This document shows, one piece after another, positions 25,750-35,277 of a stretch of DNA of 64,000 nucleotides (position 1 is the first letter of the stretch; every line of letters starts with the position of its first letter). The notes under the pieces are model-generated. The model was given only the letters and a program-made list of their open reading frames with translations, was not told the DNA's origin and made no database searches. The position numbers and the translations under genes were made by a program. This stretch comes from Gordonia alkanivorans NBRC 16433 (GTDB lineage: Bacteria > Actinomycetota > Actinomycetes > Mycobacteriales > Mycobacteriaceae), in assembly GCF_000225505.1 (NCBI RefSeq), contig NZ_BACI01000060.1, forward strand, positions 115,052 through 179,051. The letters run 5' to 3'.

Positions 25750-25972
25750 GGGGACAAGTAAACACAATCGACCCCGCAGAATCCTCATCGGACAAGGCGA
25801 CGTCACTGACTTGTTACCTGACCGTAGGTTGCGTCCCTCATTTCGCCCGATTGAGCCGGGTAGCTCACACCGGAACCGGAGCAACGCCCTTGACCTGCGG
25901 TGATGGGCTCGGGCGTGCGGGTCGGGGCGGTCACCGACGGCCGTGGTGAGCGGAGTTCGTGCAGGACATCGC

Positions 25973-25978
25973 TAACCT
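25973..25978 (+). promoter_or_regulatory. leaderless -10 element of nth (TAACCT)
   Basis: TAACCT ends 7 nt before the GTG at 25986 and should drive the nth-thioredoxin-Nudix-marP operon. Confidence 0.5.
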
Positions 25979-25985
25979 GAATCAC

Positions 25986-26762
25986 GTGAGCGCACGTAAG
26001 GCTGCGTCCGTGGGTCAGGCCCCGGCCCGCAAGCAGGAGACCCACCTCGGGCTGGTCCGACGCGCGCGCCGGATGAACCGCACCCTCAAGGTCGCGTTCC
26101 CGCACGTGTACTGCGAACTCGACTTCACCAACCCGCTCGAGCTGTCGGTCGCCACCATCCTGTCGGCTCAGTGCACCGACGTGCGGGTCAACCAGACCAC
26201 CCCGGCGCTGTTCGCGAAGTACCGCACCGCCCGCGACTACGCCGAGGCCGACCGCACCGAACTCGAGGAGATGATCCGCTCGACCGGCTTCTACCGGAAC
26301 AAGGCGAACTCGATCATCGGACTCGGCCAGGCCCTCGTCGAGCGGTACGACGGTGAGGTCCCGAACAAGTTGAAGGACCTGGTGTCACTGCCCGGGTTCG
26401 GCCGCAAGACGGCCAATGTCGTTCTCGGAAACGCGTTCGGGGTCCCGGGGATCACCGTCGACACGCACTTCGGTCGCCTGGTCCGACGCTGGCAGTGGAC
26501 CGAGGAAGAAGACCCGGTGAAGGTCGAGCACGCCGTCGGTGAACTGATCGAACGCAAGGAGTGGACCGACCTGTCCCACCGCGTGATCTTCCACGGTCGG
26601 CGTGTGTGCCATGCCCGCAAGCCTGCGTGTGGGGTCTGCATCCTCGCCAAGGACTGCCCGTCGGTGGGCACGGGTCCGATGGACAAGGCCGAGGCGGCCG
26701 CACTGGTCAAGGGCCCCGAGACCGAGCACCTGCTCCGACTGGCGGGACTCGCCGCCCCGTGA
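25986..26762 (+). CDS. nth: endonuclease III
   Basis: Nth is a DNA glycosylase/AP lyase that removes oxidised pyrimidines. The 258-residue product shows the helix-hairpin-helix [12 protein letters not shown] with catalytic Lys141, the catalytic Asp159 in VDTHFGR and the 4Fe-4S loop C-x6-C-x2-C-x5-C (Cys208, 215, 218, 224). GTG at 25986 is chosen for the TAACCT element 7 nt upstream; an in-frame GTG at 25959 is less likely. Its stop overlaps the GTG of the thioredoxin-like gene (GTGA), and the next genes overlap too, so repair and acid/redox defence genes share one operon. Confidence 0.95.
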   Translation: MSARKAASVGQAPARKQETHLGLVRRARRMNRTLKVAFPHVYCELDFTNPLELSVATILSAQCTDVRVNQTTPALFAKYRTARDYAEADRTELEEMIRSTGFYRNKANSIIGLGQALVERYDGEVPNKLKDLVSLPGFGRKTANVVLGNAFGVPGITVDTHFGRLVRRWQWTEEEDPVKVEHAVGELIERKEWTDLSHRVIFHGRRVCHARKPACGVCILAKDCPSVGTGPMDKAEAAALVKGPETEHLLRLAGLAAP

Positions 26763-27499
26763 ACGACAACGCCACCGAACCGGCGACCCCGCAACCCGCC
26801 GATTCCCCCGAACCCCCCGCGCCGCCGACCTCTCGCTTCCCGGCCGCTGCGCGCTGGACCCTCGTCTTCGTCATCGTGATGATCGCGCTCATCGTCGCGA
26901 TCTGGCCCCGCGGCGACGCCCCTTCGCCGACCACCGGGTCGCCGCCGTCGGTCAGCGGGCCACGCCCCTTCGACGCGCCGGTCGACGAAGCCCGCGTGGC
27001 GCAGGCACGGGCCGACGCAGAGCTCGCCGACTGCCCGGTCACGGGCCTGCCGGAGAACCCGGACTCGGTGCTGGCCGGCATCGTCGAACCGTGTCTGGGG
27101 ACCGGCGCGCCGTACGACCTCGGCGCCGCCACCGCGGGAAAGCCCCTCGTCGTCAATGTCTGGGCGCAATGGTGCGGCCCCTGCAAGACAGAGCTGCCGT
27201 ACTTCGAGGAGTTCGCCGCCCGCGCCGGCGACCGCGTCACGGTGCTGGCACTTCACGCCAAGGAAGGCGGGACCAACCCGTTCTTCCCGCTGACACTGCT
27301 CACCGAGATCGGAGTTCGCTTGCCGTCCGTGCTCGATCCCGACGGCCGGGTGGCCGCCGCCATCACCGCGCCACGGGTCTTCCCGTCGACCGTCTTCCTG
27401 CGCCCCGACGGCACGATCGCCAAGGTGTACCCCGGAGTGTTCGACAGCCCGCAGGAGATCGCCGACGCGGTCGAGGAGTACCTGGGCGTGACCGTATGA
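26759..27499 (+). CDS. membrane-anchored TlpA-type thioredoxin (Rv3673c-like)
   Basis: The 246-residue product has a Pro-rich cytoplasmic start, one membrane helix (about residues 33-50) and an extracytoplasmic thioredoxin domain with active site WCGPC (138-142). A second cysteine pair (ELADCPV, VEPCLG) precedes the domain. The cis-proline position appears as VFPSTVF. It probably reduces or exchanges disulfides in exported proteins. GTG overlaps the nth stop and its own TGA overlaps the Nudix ATG by 4 nt. The downstream protease MarP contains a disulfide, a plausible but unproven client. Confidence 0.9.
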   Translation: MNDNATEPATPQPADSPEPPAPPTSRFPAAARWTLVFVIVMIALIVAIWPRGDAPSPTTGSPPSVSGPRPFDAPVDEARVAQARADAELADCPVTGLPENPDSVLAGIVEPCLGTGAPYDLGAATAGKPLVVNVWAQWCGPCKTELPYFEEFAARAGDRVTVLALHAKEGGTNPFFPLTLLTEIGVRLPSVLDPDGRVAAAITAPRVFPSTVFLRPDGTIAKVYPGVFDSPQEIADAVEEYLGVTV

Positions 27500-28323
27500 G
27501 CAACGACTCGCACGTCGGCCCACTCGTGCATCCCGACGAGATCCCGCCGTGGATGCATGCGCTGACCCGCGACGTCGACGCTGTCTCCGAGAGCGTCAAC
27601 AATCGGGGCGGGGACCGGACCCGTTGGGCCCAGATGTTCCGGCGCGACCGCCGCGCAGCCGCGGTCCTGGTTCTGTTCTCCGGTTCCTGGGAGGCCGCCG
27701 ACGATCACCCCGGTGGCGTTCCCGCCGACGCCGAGGTGCTGCTGACCGAACGCGCGTCGACCCTGCGTCAGCACAGCGGACAGGTCGCCTTCCCCGGAGG
27801 TGCTGCCGATCCGGGCGACGACTTCCCGGTCGGCACCGCACTGCGCGAGGCGCGCGAGGAGACCGGTCTCGACGCGTCGGGTGTGCACATCGTGGCAAAC
27901 CTGCCGACCTTCCCGGTTCCGCCGTCGGGCTTCGACGTCGTGCCGGTGATCGGTTACTGGCGCGAGCCGAGCGAGGTGAGCGTCGTCGATCCCGGTGAGA
28001 CCGCCCGCGTCGACCGCATCAACCTGCGCGAGCTCCTCGCTCCCGAGAACCGCTTCCAGGTGCGTCGTTCGGTGATGGGCGGCCGCCTCTACCAGGGGCC
28101 GGCCTTTTTCGTCGACGGTCTGCTCGTCTGGGGCTTCACCGGCGGGCTCATCGCGGCCATCAGCGACGCATCCGGCTGGGACCGCCCCTGGGACAAGAAC
28201 GATGTCCGACCGCTCGACGAGATGATCGAACGTGCGGGCAACCGTCAGGAGTCGGGTTTCAGCGCGGTCCATCCGCGTGGGACCACCGACCCCGACGCCC
28301 ACGCCGGACCGGGTGCGAACTGA
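27496..28323 (+). CDS. Nudix hydrolase, CoA pyrophosphatase subgroup
   Basis: The enzyme is expected to cleave CoA or related nucleotides. The 275-residue product has the NuCoA-type motif LLTERASTLRQHSGQVAFPGG directly before a Nudix box (GGAADPGDDFP ... REAREETGL), in which the usual first Glu is replaced by Asp. The C-terminal part is long and hydrophilic. The ATG overlaps the thioredoxin gene stop (ATGA), and its TGA shares one base with the marP ATG, so expression is tightly coupled. Confidence 0.9.
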   Translation: MSNDSHVGPLVHPDEIPPWMHALTRDVDAVSESVNNRGGDRTRWAQMFRRDRRAAAVLVLFSGSWEAADDHPGGVPADAEVLLTERASTLRQHSGQVAFPGGAADPGDDFPVGTALREAREETGLDASGVHIVANLPTFPVPPSGFDVVPVIGYWREPSEVSVVDPGETARVDRINLRELLAPENRFQVRRSVMGGRLYQGPAFFVDGLLVWGFTGGLIAAISDASGWDRPWDKNDVRPLDEMIERAGNRQESGFSAVHPRGTTDPDAHAGPGAN

Positions 28324-29516
28324 TGACCGGGTCCGCGTGGGTCGACGTCATCGTCATCGGCATCGCGCTCCTCGCCGCGATCAGCGGCTACCGGTCCGGT
28401 GCGGTCGCCTCGGCGCTCGCGTTCATCGGCGTCGCGCTCGGGGCGGTCGCGGGACTGCTCCTTGCGCCGCATCTGATCGAGCGTTTCGACGACCTGCAGG
28501 TCCGGGTGCTCGTCGGGATTGCCGTGCTCGTCGTGCTGGTGGTCATCGGTGAGGTGGCCGGCATGGTGTTGGGCCGGGCCGCGCGAGGCGGCATCCGGTC
28601 GCCGGGACTGCGGGCCATCGACAGTGGCGTCGGTTCGATCCTGCAGGTCGTGGCCGTGCTCCTGGCCGCGGGACTGCTGGCGATCCCGTTGCGCGGTTCC
28701 GCCGACCCGGCCATCGCCGGGGCGGTACGCGACTCCAAGGTCCTGACCGGCGTCGAGGTGCTGTCGCCGCAGTGGGTCAACGATCTGCCCGGCGATTTCA
28801 AAGCGCTCCTCGACAGTTCCGGGCTTCCCAAGTTCCCGTTCGTGAGCACGCCGTCGACCAATGTCGACCCGCCCGACCCGGCGCTGGCCGACCTGCCCGT
28901 GGTCCGCCAGGCGCGTCCGAGCGTCGTCAAGATCGAGGGTGTCGCGCCGAGCTGCCGCCAGGCCCTCGAGGGCAGCGGCTTCGTCGTCTCGCCCGAGCGC
29001 GTGATGACCAACGCCCACGTGGTGGCCGGCACCGAACGCCTCGAGGTCGAGACCTCCACCGGGGCACGGCTCCCCGCGAAGGTCGTCCTCTTCGACAGCG
29101 ACACCGACATCGCCGTCCTCGACGTCCCCGGCCTCCGCGCGCCCGCACTGAGATTCGCCTCGCGGCCGGCGTCGACCGGCGACGACGCCATCGCGCTCGG
29201 CTTCCCCGAGGCCGGGCCGTTCTACGTCAGCCCGCTGCGTGTCCGGTCGACGTTCAACCACACCGGCGACGACATCTACCGGACCGGTCAGGTCACGCGT
29301 GAGGTCTATGCCGTGCGCGGATCGATCCGGCAGGGCAATTCCGGTGGACCGCTGCTCAACTCGGACGGCGAGGTGCTCGGGGTCGTGTTCGGTGCGGCGG
29401 AGAACGTGGCCGACGAGACCGGCTTCGTGCTCACCGCCCGTCAGGTGCGCGCCGACTTCGACGAATCCGAGCGACGAAGCGAGCGGGTGAGTACCAAGAG
29501 GTGCGTGCTGGCCTGA
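28323..29516 (+). CDS. marP: MarP-like membrane-anchored serine protease
   Basis: MarP is a periplasmic chymotrypsin-like protease required for acid and oxidative resistance in M. tuberculosis. The 397-residue product, the length I recall for that protein, has four N-terminal membrane helices (residues 5-120), then a protease domain with the triad His232 (NAHVVAG), Asp262 (DTDIAVLDV) and Ser340 (RQGNSGGP). Cys211 and Cys394 match the positions of the known regulatory disulfide. It is the last gene of the nth operon and its 3' end overlaps the convergent ephE gene by 86 nt. Confidence 0.93.
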   Translation: MTGSAWVDVIVIGIALLAAISGYRSGAVASALAFIGVALGAVAGLLLAPHLIERFDDLQVRVLVGIAVLVVLVVIGEVAGMVLGRAARGGIRSPGLRAIDSGVGSILQVVAVLLAAGLLAIPLRGSADPAIAGAVRDSKVLTGVEVLSPQWVNDLPGDFKALLDSSGLPKFPFVSTPSTNVDPPDPALADLPVVRQARPSVVKIEGVAPSCRQALEGSGFVVSPERVMTNAHVVAGTERLEVETSTGARLPAKVVLFDSDTDIAVLDVPGLRAPALRFASRPASTGDDAIALGFPEAGPFYVSPLRVRSTFNHTGDDIYRTGQVTREVYAVRGSIRQGNSGGPLLNSDGEVLGVVFGAAENVADETGFVLTARQVRADFDESERRSERVSTKRCVLA

Positions 29517-30495
29517 TCCGCCGCGCCTTCTCGGTGGCCACGTCGTTGGTCGCCTCCGGTTCGGTCCGGAGGAACTCGAGGATCGCCTCGGTCACCGCCG
29601 CGGGCTGCTCCTGGTGCACGAAGTGCCCGCTGCCCTCGATCTGCCGGTAGGTCTGGTGCGCCGCCCACCGACGGCCGTCGGCGATGGCGTCGCTGAGGAT
29701 GTACGGGTCGTCGCGGCCGCGCAGGGCGAGGACCGGCAGGTGTAGCCGCTGGTCCATCAACTCCATGAAACGCAGTCCGTCGGGCCGGAACTGGGAGCGG
29801 AACGCCCAGCGTCGGTACTCCAGACTGCAGTGCGCGACGTAGGGGATCAGCATCGCCGACCGGTTCAGTTCGACGGTCTGCGCGTAGTCGGGTCCGGAGC
29901 GCCAGGACGACGACGATCGCTGCGCGAAATAGTCTGCGATGAACGCCGCGTCGTCCCGGGTGACCTGTCGTTCGCCGACGCGCGGGATCTGGTTGCGCAG
30001 GAAGAGGTTCAGGAACTGTTCCCGCTGAGCCCGGTCACGCAGCGCGCGTCGACGCAGTGCCCGCGGGTGAGGCGACGCGACCACGACGATCCGGTCGACG
30101 ACGCGGGGATGCAGGGTGGCGGTCGCCCAGCAGACCAGTCCGCCGTCGGAGTGGCCGATGAGTGTGGCGCTGGTGTGCCCGAGGGCGCGGACGAGACCGT
30201 TGGTGTCACCGGCCAGGGTCCAGCCGTCGTAGCCGCGAGGCGGTTTGTCGGTGTCGCCGTAACCGCGGAGGTCGACCGCGACGGCCCGGAAACCGGCCTC
30301 GGTGAGCGCGGTCAGCTGGTGTCTCCAGCTCCACCAGAACTCGCCGAAGCCGTGGAGCAGCAGTACGAGCGGTCGGTCGCCGGCGGGAACCCCCGCCGGT
30401 TCGACCGCGTGGAACCGGACACCGTTGGCGCGGACGTCGAGGTGCTCCCAGTCGCCGGGAAGACGAACGCTCGACGGGTCAGGTGCCTCGCTCAA
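29431..30495 (-). CDS. ephE: alpha/beta hydrolase (EphE-like)
   Basis: The 354-residue product has the alpha/beta hydrolase fold: oxyanion motif LLLHGFGEFWWSW, RGYGDTDKP, nucleophile elbow GHSDGG and the final GSGHFVHQEQP with the catalytic His. Gene order matches mycobacterial ephE. However, the elbow reads G-H-Ser116-D-G, so a serine sits where epoxide hydrolases use aspartate. The name is therefore positional; an esterase-like reaction is possible. The basic C-terminal tail of about 30 residues overlaps the marP coding region. It begins 3 nt after the stop of the holin-like gene. Confidence 0.85.
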   Translation of the reverse strand: MSEAPDPSSVRLPGDWEHLDVRANGVRFHAVEPAGVPAGDRPLVLLLHGFGEFWWSWRHQLTALTEAGFRAVAVDLRGYGDTDKPPRGYDGWTLAGDTNGLVRALGHTSATLIGHSDGGLVCWATATLHPRVVDRIVVVASPHPRALRRRALRDRAQREQFLNLFLRNQIPRVGERQVTRDDAAFIADYFAQRSSSSWRSGPDYAQTVELNRSAMLIPYVAHCSLEYRRWAFRSQFRPDGLRFMELMDQRLHLPVLALRGRDDPYILSDAIADGRRWAAHQTYRQIEGSGHFVHQEQPAAVTEAILEFLRTEPEATNDVATEKARRIRPARTSWYSPARFVARIRRSRRAPDGR

Positions 30496-30498
30496 GAC

Positions 30499-31011
30499 TC
30501 ACCCCTCGCGGGCGGGAGGGATCCTCGGGTGCGCCGGGGCCTGCGGATGGCCGGGGCCGCGGTGGGGCAGCACCGTCGACAACTCGTTGACCGATTCCAT
30601 CGTCTTCTTCGGTCCACGGACTTTCTTGAAGAAGATGTAGCCGACGAACGCCGCGATGCAGGTGACCACGACGAGGATCAGGAAGACGATCAGGAACGCC
30701 AGCCAGCGCCACACGAACTCGTCGAGCAGTTCGGCCAGGAAGAAGAAGAAGAAGAAGCTGGAGTACAGCGCCATCACGCCGGCGACGATCAGCAGACCCG
30801 TACCCGCGCCGGCCTTCTTGGCCTCACCGACGAGCTCGGCCTTGGCGAGGGCGACCTCGGACCGGAACAGGGTCGAGACGCTCGCGGTGGCGTCCTTGAC
30901 CAGGCTCCCGATGCTCGGCTCGCCGTTGGGACCGGCGTTCGCGTCCGAGAGTGGGATCGACGGGACGGAGTCCCGCCCCGCTTCGGGCAGGCCGTGCTCG
31001 TTGGGGCTCAC
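30499..31011 (-). CDS. phage holin family-like (DUF1469) membrane protein, Rv3669-like
   Basis: The 170-residue product has a hydrophilic N-terminus, an amphipathic stretch (LFRSEVALAKAELVGEAKKAG) and two membrane helices, the first with a run of six phenylalanines (SSFFFFFFLAEL). AKAELVGEAKKAGAGTG is typical of the DUF1469 holin-like family, which occurs on chromosomes without phage. The GTG at 31011 is chosen because GGAGGA lies 5 nt upstream; an ATG at 31041 lacks one. ephE follows after 3 nt. Confidence 0.82.
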   Translation of the reverse strand: MSPNEHGLPEAGRDSVPSIPLSDANAGPNGEPSIGSLVKDATASVSTLFRSEVALAKAELVGEAKKAGAGTGLLIVAGVMALYSSFFFFFFLAELLDEFVWRWLAFLIVFLILVVVTCIAAFVGYIFFKKVRGPKKTMESVNELSTVLPHRGPGHPQAPAHPRIPPAREG

Positions 31012-31192
31012 AGAATCCTCCGTTGTTCGGCTGATGGCCATATGTTGCCATGTGTGGGCTCACGAGGTGGCGGCCCACCCGGCGAGATGCCGGTGAAAGT
31101 CCGCCGAGAGCCCGATGCGCCGCCGGTGAACTTGTCACCGGCGGCGCATCGACGCAGTCGTTCCTGCTCCCTGAGGAGCGAGCTCGCGAGCG

Positions 31193-33136
<1,944 letters not shown>

Positions 33137-33273
33137 CAGTGAAATGAGCCTTTCGCTTCTCGACGGCGGATCAACCCAGAGTAAAGGTGACACGACGGGA
33201 TGACGGATCGCTGGTGTGAGCGTAGTCACGCCACGTTGCAACGGGGTACCGGTGCTCCGATGAGCGTGGTCGA

Positions 33274-33309
33274 TTCGCGACGAGCGGTGGCTCTTTCGCG
33301 ACGAGCGGT
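33274..33309. repeat. two 15-bp direct repeats upstream of acs
   Basis: TTCGCGACGAGCGGT occurs at 33274-33288 and 33295-33309, exactly 21 bp apart (two helical turns), between divergent genes. This spacing suits a dimeric regulator on one DNA face. Confidence 0.65.
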
Positions 33310-33533
33310 CGTCACCCATTGTTCACGCATGACCGCGGCCTTGTTCAGGCGCCCGCAAGAATGGGCGGAGGGCGAATATTCGAAACCATCACTAACAATA
33401 AGTGTCGTCATGGTTCGTTCGTGAGGCCTTTCGATCATCGACCGGTTGGACTACATCGATGTCCGGGTTGGAGCGAGGCGCCGTGGGTATGGTCCGACCG
33501 GGGTCGGGGGAGCACGCGACGAGTTCGCGCAAC

Positions 33534-33539
33534 TATCGT
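33534..33539 (+). promoter_or_regulatory. leaderless -10 element (TATCGT)
   Basis: TATCGT ends 6 nt before the GTG at 33546. Confidence 0.5.
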
Positions 33540-33545
33540 CAGGGC

Positions 33546-34301
33546 GTGACCAACGATCCTTTGGCTCCTCTGCTGGACCTCCCCGGCGTGGCCGACGCTG
33601 CCGATCGAGCGCGTGACGCGCTGTCCGCGGTGCATCGGCACCCCGCCAACCTGCGCGGATGGGACAAAACGGCCACCGAGGCGTCGTGGCGGGCGGGCCG
33701 GTCGTCGGCTGCGATCGACGGCGGAAGCGTGGAACTACGCCGCGACGGGGACTTCGACGATCCGATTCTCGCGGGGGCGATGCGCGTGTCGCAGGCCCTC
33801 GACGGTGAATCGCTCGAGACCCTCACCGGCGTGATCCGACGCGCCCCTGCTCAGGCACTCGCTCGTTTGCACACGCTCGCCGCCGCCGACCTCGTCGCGA
33901 ATCACGACGAGCTGGGCCGCCCGCGACCCGAGACGGATGTGGCGAATCGTCTCGATCTGTTGGGGCAGTTGATAACCGGTGCCACGTCGGTGCCGGCGCC
34001 GGTGCTCGCCGCGGTGGTGCACGGCGAGCTTCTCGGGCTCCAGCCCTTCCCGACTGCGAACGGAGTGGTCGCGCGTGCCGTGTCCAGGCTCGTGGGCGCC
34101 GCGACGGGACTCGACCCGCATTGTCTGGGGGTCCCGGAGGTCACCTGGTTCAAGCGCGCGGGTGAGTATCGGTCGCTGGCGGCGGCCTTCGCCTCGGGTG
34201 GTCCGGACGGGTTGCGGGACTGGCTCGTGTTCTGTTGCGAGGCGCTCGAAGCCGGTGCGGCGGAGGCGAAGTCGATTGCCGATGCGGCGCGGGCGGGGTA
34301 G
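33546..34301 (+). CDS. Fic-fold-like protein with degenerate active site (Rv3662c-like)
   Basis: The 251-residue product shows two landmarks of Fic proteins. RSSAAIDGG (about residues 56-64) resembles the N-terminal (S/T)SxAIEG segment, and LQPFPTANGVVARAV resembles HPFxDGNGRxxR. In the second, catalytic His is Gln, the acidic residue is Thr and the first phosphate-binding Arg is Val, so AMP transfer by the standard mechanism looks impossible. It is probably a pseudo-Fic scaffold or has a new activity. The GTG start has TATCGT 6 nt upstream. A hairpin follows; the opposite strand beyond it holds an sRNA candidate. Confidence 0.75.
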   Translation: MTNDPLAPLLDLPGVADAADRARDALSAVHRHPANLRGWDKTATEASWRAGRSSAAIDGGSVELRRDGDFDDPILAGAMRVSQALDGESLETLTGVIRRAPAQALARLHTLAAADLVANHDELGRPRPETDVANRLDLLGQLITGATSVPAPVLAAVVHGELLGLQPFPTANGVVARAVSRLVGAATGLDPHCLGVPEVTWFKRAGEYRSLAAAFASGGPDGLRDWLVFCCEALEAGAAEAKSIADAARAG

Positions 34302-34319
34302 TTCGAACCGACCCCGGAC

Positions 34320-34689
34320 AACACTGCGGGCGGCCTCCCTGTCGTTACCGACGAGGTTGCCGCCCGCGTAGCACGGACTCAAGTTACCAAGCGTGCTTGG
34401 TGGGTTGTGGTCACCGCCTCGGCGATTGAACGCGGGTCAGGTCGCCCGTACCGTCCACGTGCGGCCATCTTCAAGGCCATTCTCCCCGGGCTCCTCGCCG
34501 GCGGGGGGAAGGCAGTGGCGCAACTAATGTGGCGGTCGTTTCTCCTGCCGCGATTTCGCAGGCGCACAACGCTTTTGCCTTTATGCGGCGTGCTCCGCGT
34601 GGGTGCTTGCCGCCCGTGCTGGGAAGTGCTCGGAGCGGGGACTCGGTCCTTCTCTTCCGGATCGGGCTTGGCCCTCCGAACTTCCGTAC
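34320..34689 (-). ncRNA. candidate Ms1/MTS2823-like small RNA
   Basis: A minus-strand promoter (TTGATG at 34722-34717, 17-bp spacer, TACAAC at 34699-34694) would start a transcript near 34687-34689. Its 5' end, GUACGGA followed by AGUU, is complementary to UCCGUGC (34377-34371) and AACU (34385-34382) about 310 nt later, closing the RNA into a long rod as in 6S-like and Ms1 RNAs. A GC-rich hairpin (34326-34367) follows as terminator. The position next to the 3' end of the Rv3662c-like gene and the orientation match my recollection of MTS2823. The ends are estimates. Confidence 0.5.
34326..34367. terminator. GC-rich hairpin between the Fic-like gene and the sRNA candidate
   Basis: GCGGGCGGC (34326-34334) pairs with GCCGCCCGC (34359-34367), with an inner CCTC/GAGG pairing. 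It can end the plus-strand gene and the minus-strand RNA. There is no clear T-tract. Confidence 0.6.
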
Positions 34690-34693
34690 CACT

Positions 34694-34722
34694 GTTGTAC
34701 ACCGTGATCGCGGTCACATCAA
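34694..34722 (-). promoter_or_regulatory. promoter of the minus-strand sRNA candidate
   Basis: The minus strand reads TTGATG, 17 bp, TACAAC. A Crp-like palindrome fills the spacer and touches the -35 element. Confidence 0.5.
34703..34718. promoter_or_regulatory. Crp-like operator TGTGA-N6-TCACG
   Basis: The minus strand reads TGTGACCGCGATCACG, matching nine of ten bases of TGTGA-N6-TCACA. Lying between -35 and -10 it would repress the sRNA promoter when Crp is bound. Confidence 0.55.
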
Positions 34723-35051
34723 GTGATCGGTGTCCAAATGTTGAACGACTTCCCGGAATCGACGGGAAGTACTGCGGGGCAGGGTATTCGCGATCCGAGA
34801 CGGTGCTGTCCGGCGCGCGGCGTGCGGTGGCCGGCGTGTCGCGACGCGGGTCTCGGGGTCCCGATGGGTTCCGGGTTCGTCATGACGATCCGACCTTCGG
34901 GGTCGTCCGCAACCCCGGCGGACGGCCCGGATGTCCGAGATTCACCAACTGCAAGTTTCCTTGAGAAAATGTGTTAGCTGGAGCGCTGTGTATAAGCCTC
35001 GTCGGTCTCCCGAGGATCAGAACGGACATTTGCGAAGAACGATTGTTGTAC

Positions 35052-35079
35052 TTGCAAAGAATCAGAAGCCGTGTATAGT
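35052..35079 (+). promoter_or_regulatory. strong sigma-70-type promoter upstream of the tad operon
   Basis: TTGCAA (35052-35057), a 16-bp spacer and TATAGT (35074-35079) are close to consensus for housekeeping promoters. Expected start is near 35086. Two hairpins follow within 90 nt. Confidence 0.5.
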
Positions 35080-35085
35080 CGTCGG

Positions 35086-35180
35086 TACCCGGTTCTGATA
35101 CCGGCGCCTTTCAGCCCGACCCCCCGGGGCTGAAACGCGACAACCCCGGCCTCCTCCCCCCCTGGCCGGGGTTGTCTTCT
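35086..35180 (+). ncRNA. candidate short RNA or attenuator leader upstream of ssd-tad
   Basis: From the expected start near 35086 the transcript would form two hairpins: a 9-bp stem (35109-35117 with 35127-35135) and a 12-bp stem (35140-35151 with 35164-35175) followed by CTTCTATCT, a good intrinsic terminator. No open frame fits between. It may be a roughly 95-nt independent RNA, or a leader that terminates early unless the tad operon is needed. Ends are estimates. Confidence 0.4.
35140..35175 (+). terminator. intrinsic terminator ahead of the ssd-tad operon
   Basis: A perfect 12-bp stem (35140-35151 with 35164-35175) with a 12-nt C-rich loop and a T-rich tail lies about 100 nt upstream of ssd. 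Confidence 0.75.
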
Positions 35181-35277
35181 ATCTAGGGGCAGCCTCCGCC
35201 TTTGCGGACATTCGTTCACTGCCAGTTGTAGTCTGCTCGGCCATTGTCCTGTGGATTCTTTCCACAGCCCGCCGACG

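Larger units (their letters stand above)
33137..33545. other. 409-bp divergent intergenic region of acs and the Fic-like gene
   Basis: No gene is supported here. It holds two 15-bp direct repeats (33274-33288 and 33295-33309) and, at the right end, the TATCGT -10 of the Fic-like gene. The rest shows nothing recognisable. Confidence 0.6.
34302..35277. other. 976-bp region without a supported gene
   Basis: In the mycobacterial order I recall, a HAD-type SerB-like gene (Rv3661) and the MTS2823/Ms1 RNA lie here. No HAD motif is found in any frame. Short open frames have no family features and disagree with local codon pattern. The stretch contains two sRNA candidates on opposite strands, a Crp-like site and an 8-bp inverted repeat (34748-34755 with 34763-34770). 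Confidence 0.7.

Noticed and set aside
30499..31011. Prophage marker because of holin-like family
   Set aside because: Proteins of this family occur as ordinary chromosomal genes, the position is conserved next to ephE, and no other phage gene is present.
34407..34964. Plus-strand open frame in the 1-kb gap
   Set aside because: Composition is irregular, no ribosome-binding site or motif is present, and it overlaps the sRNA candidate's promoter and Crp-like site.
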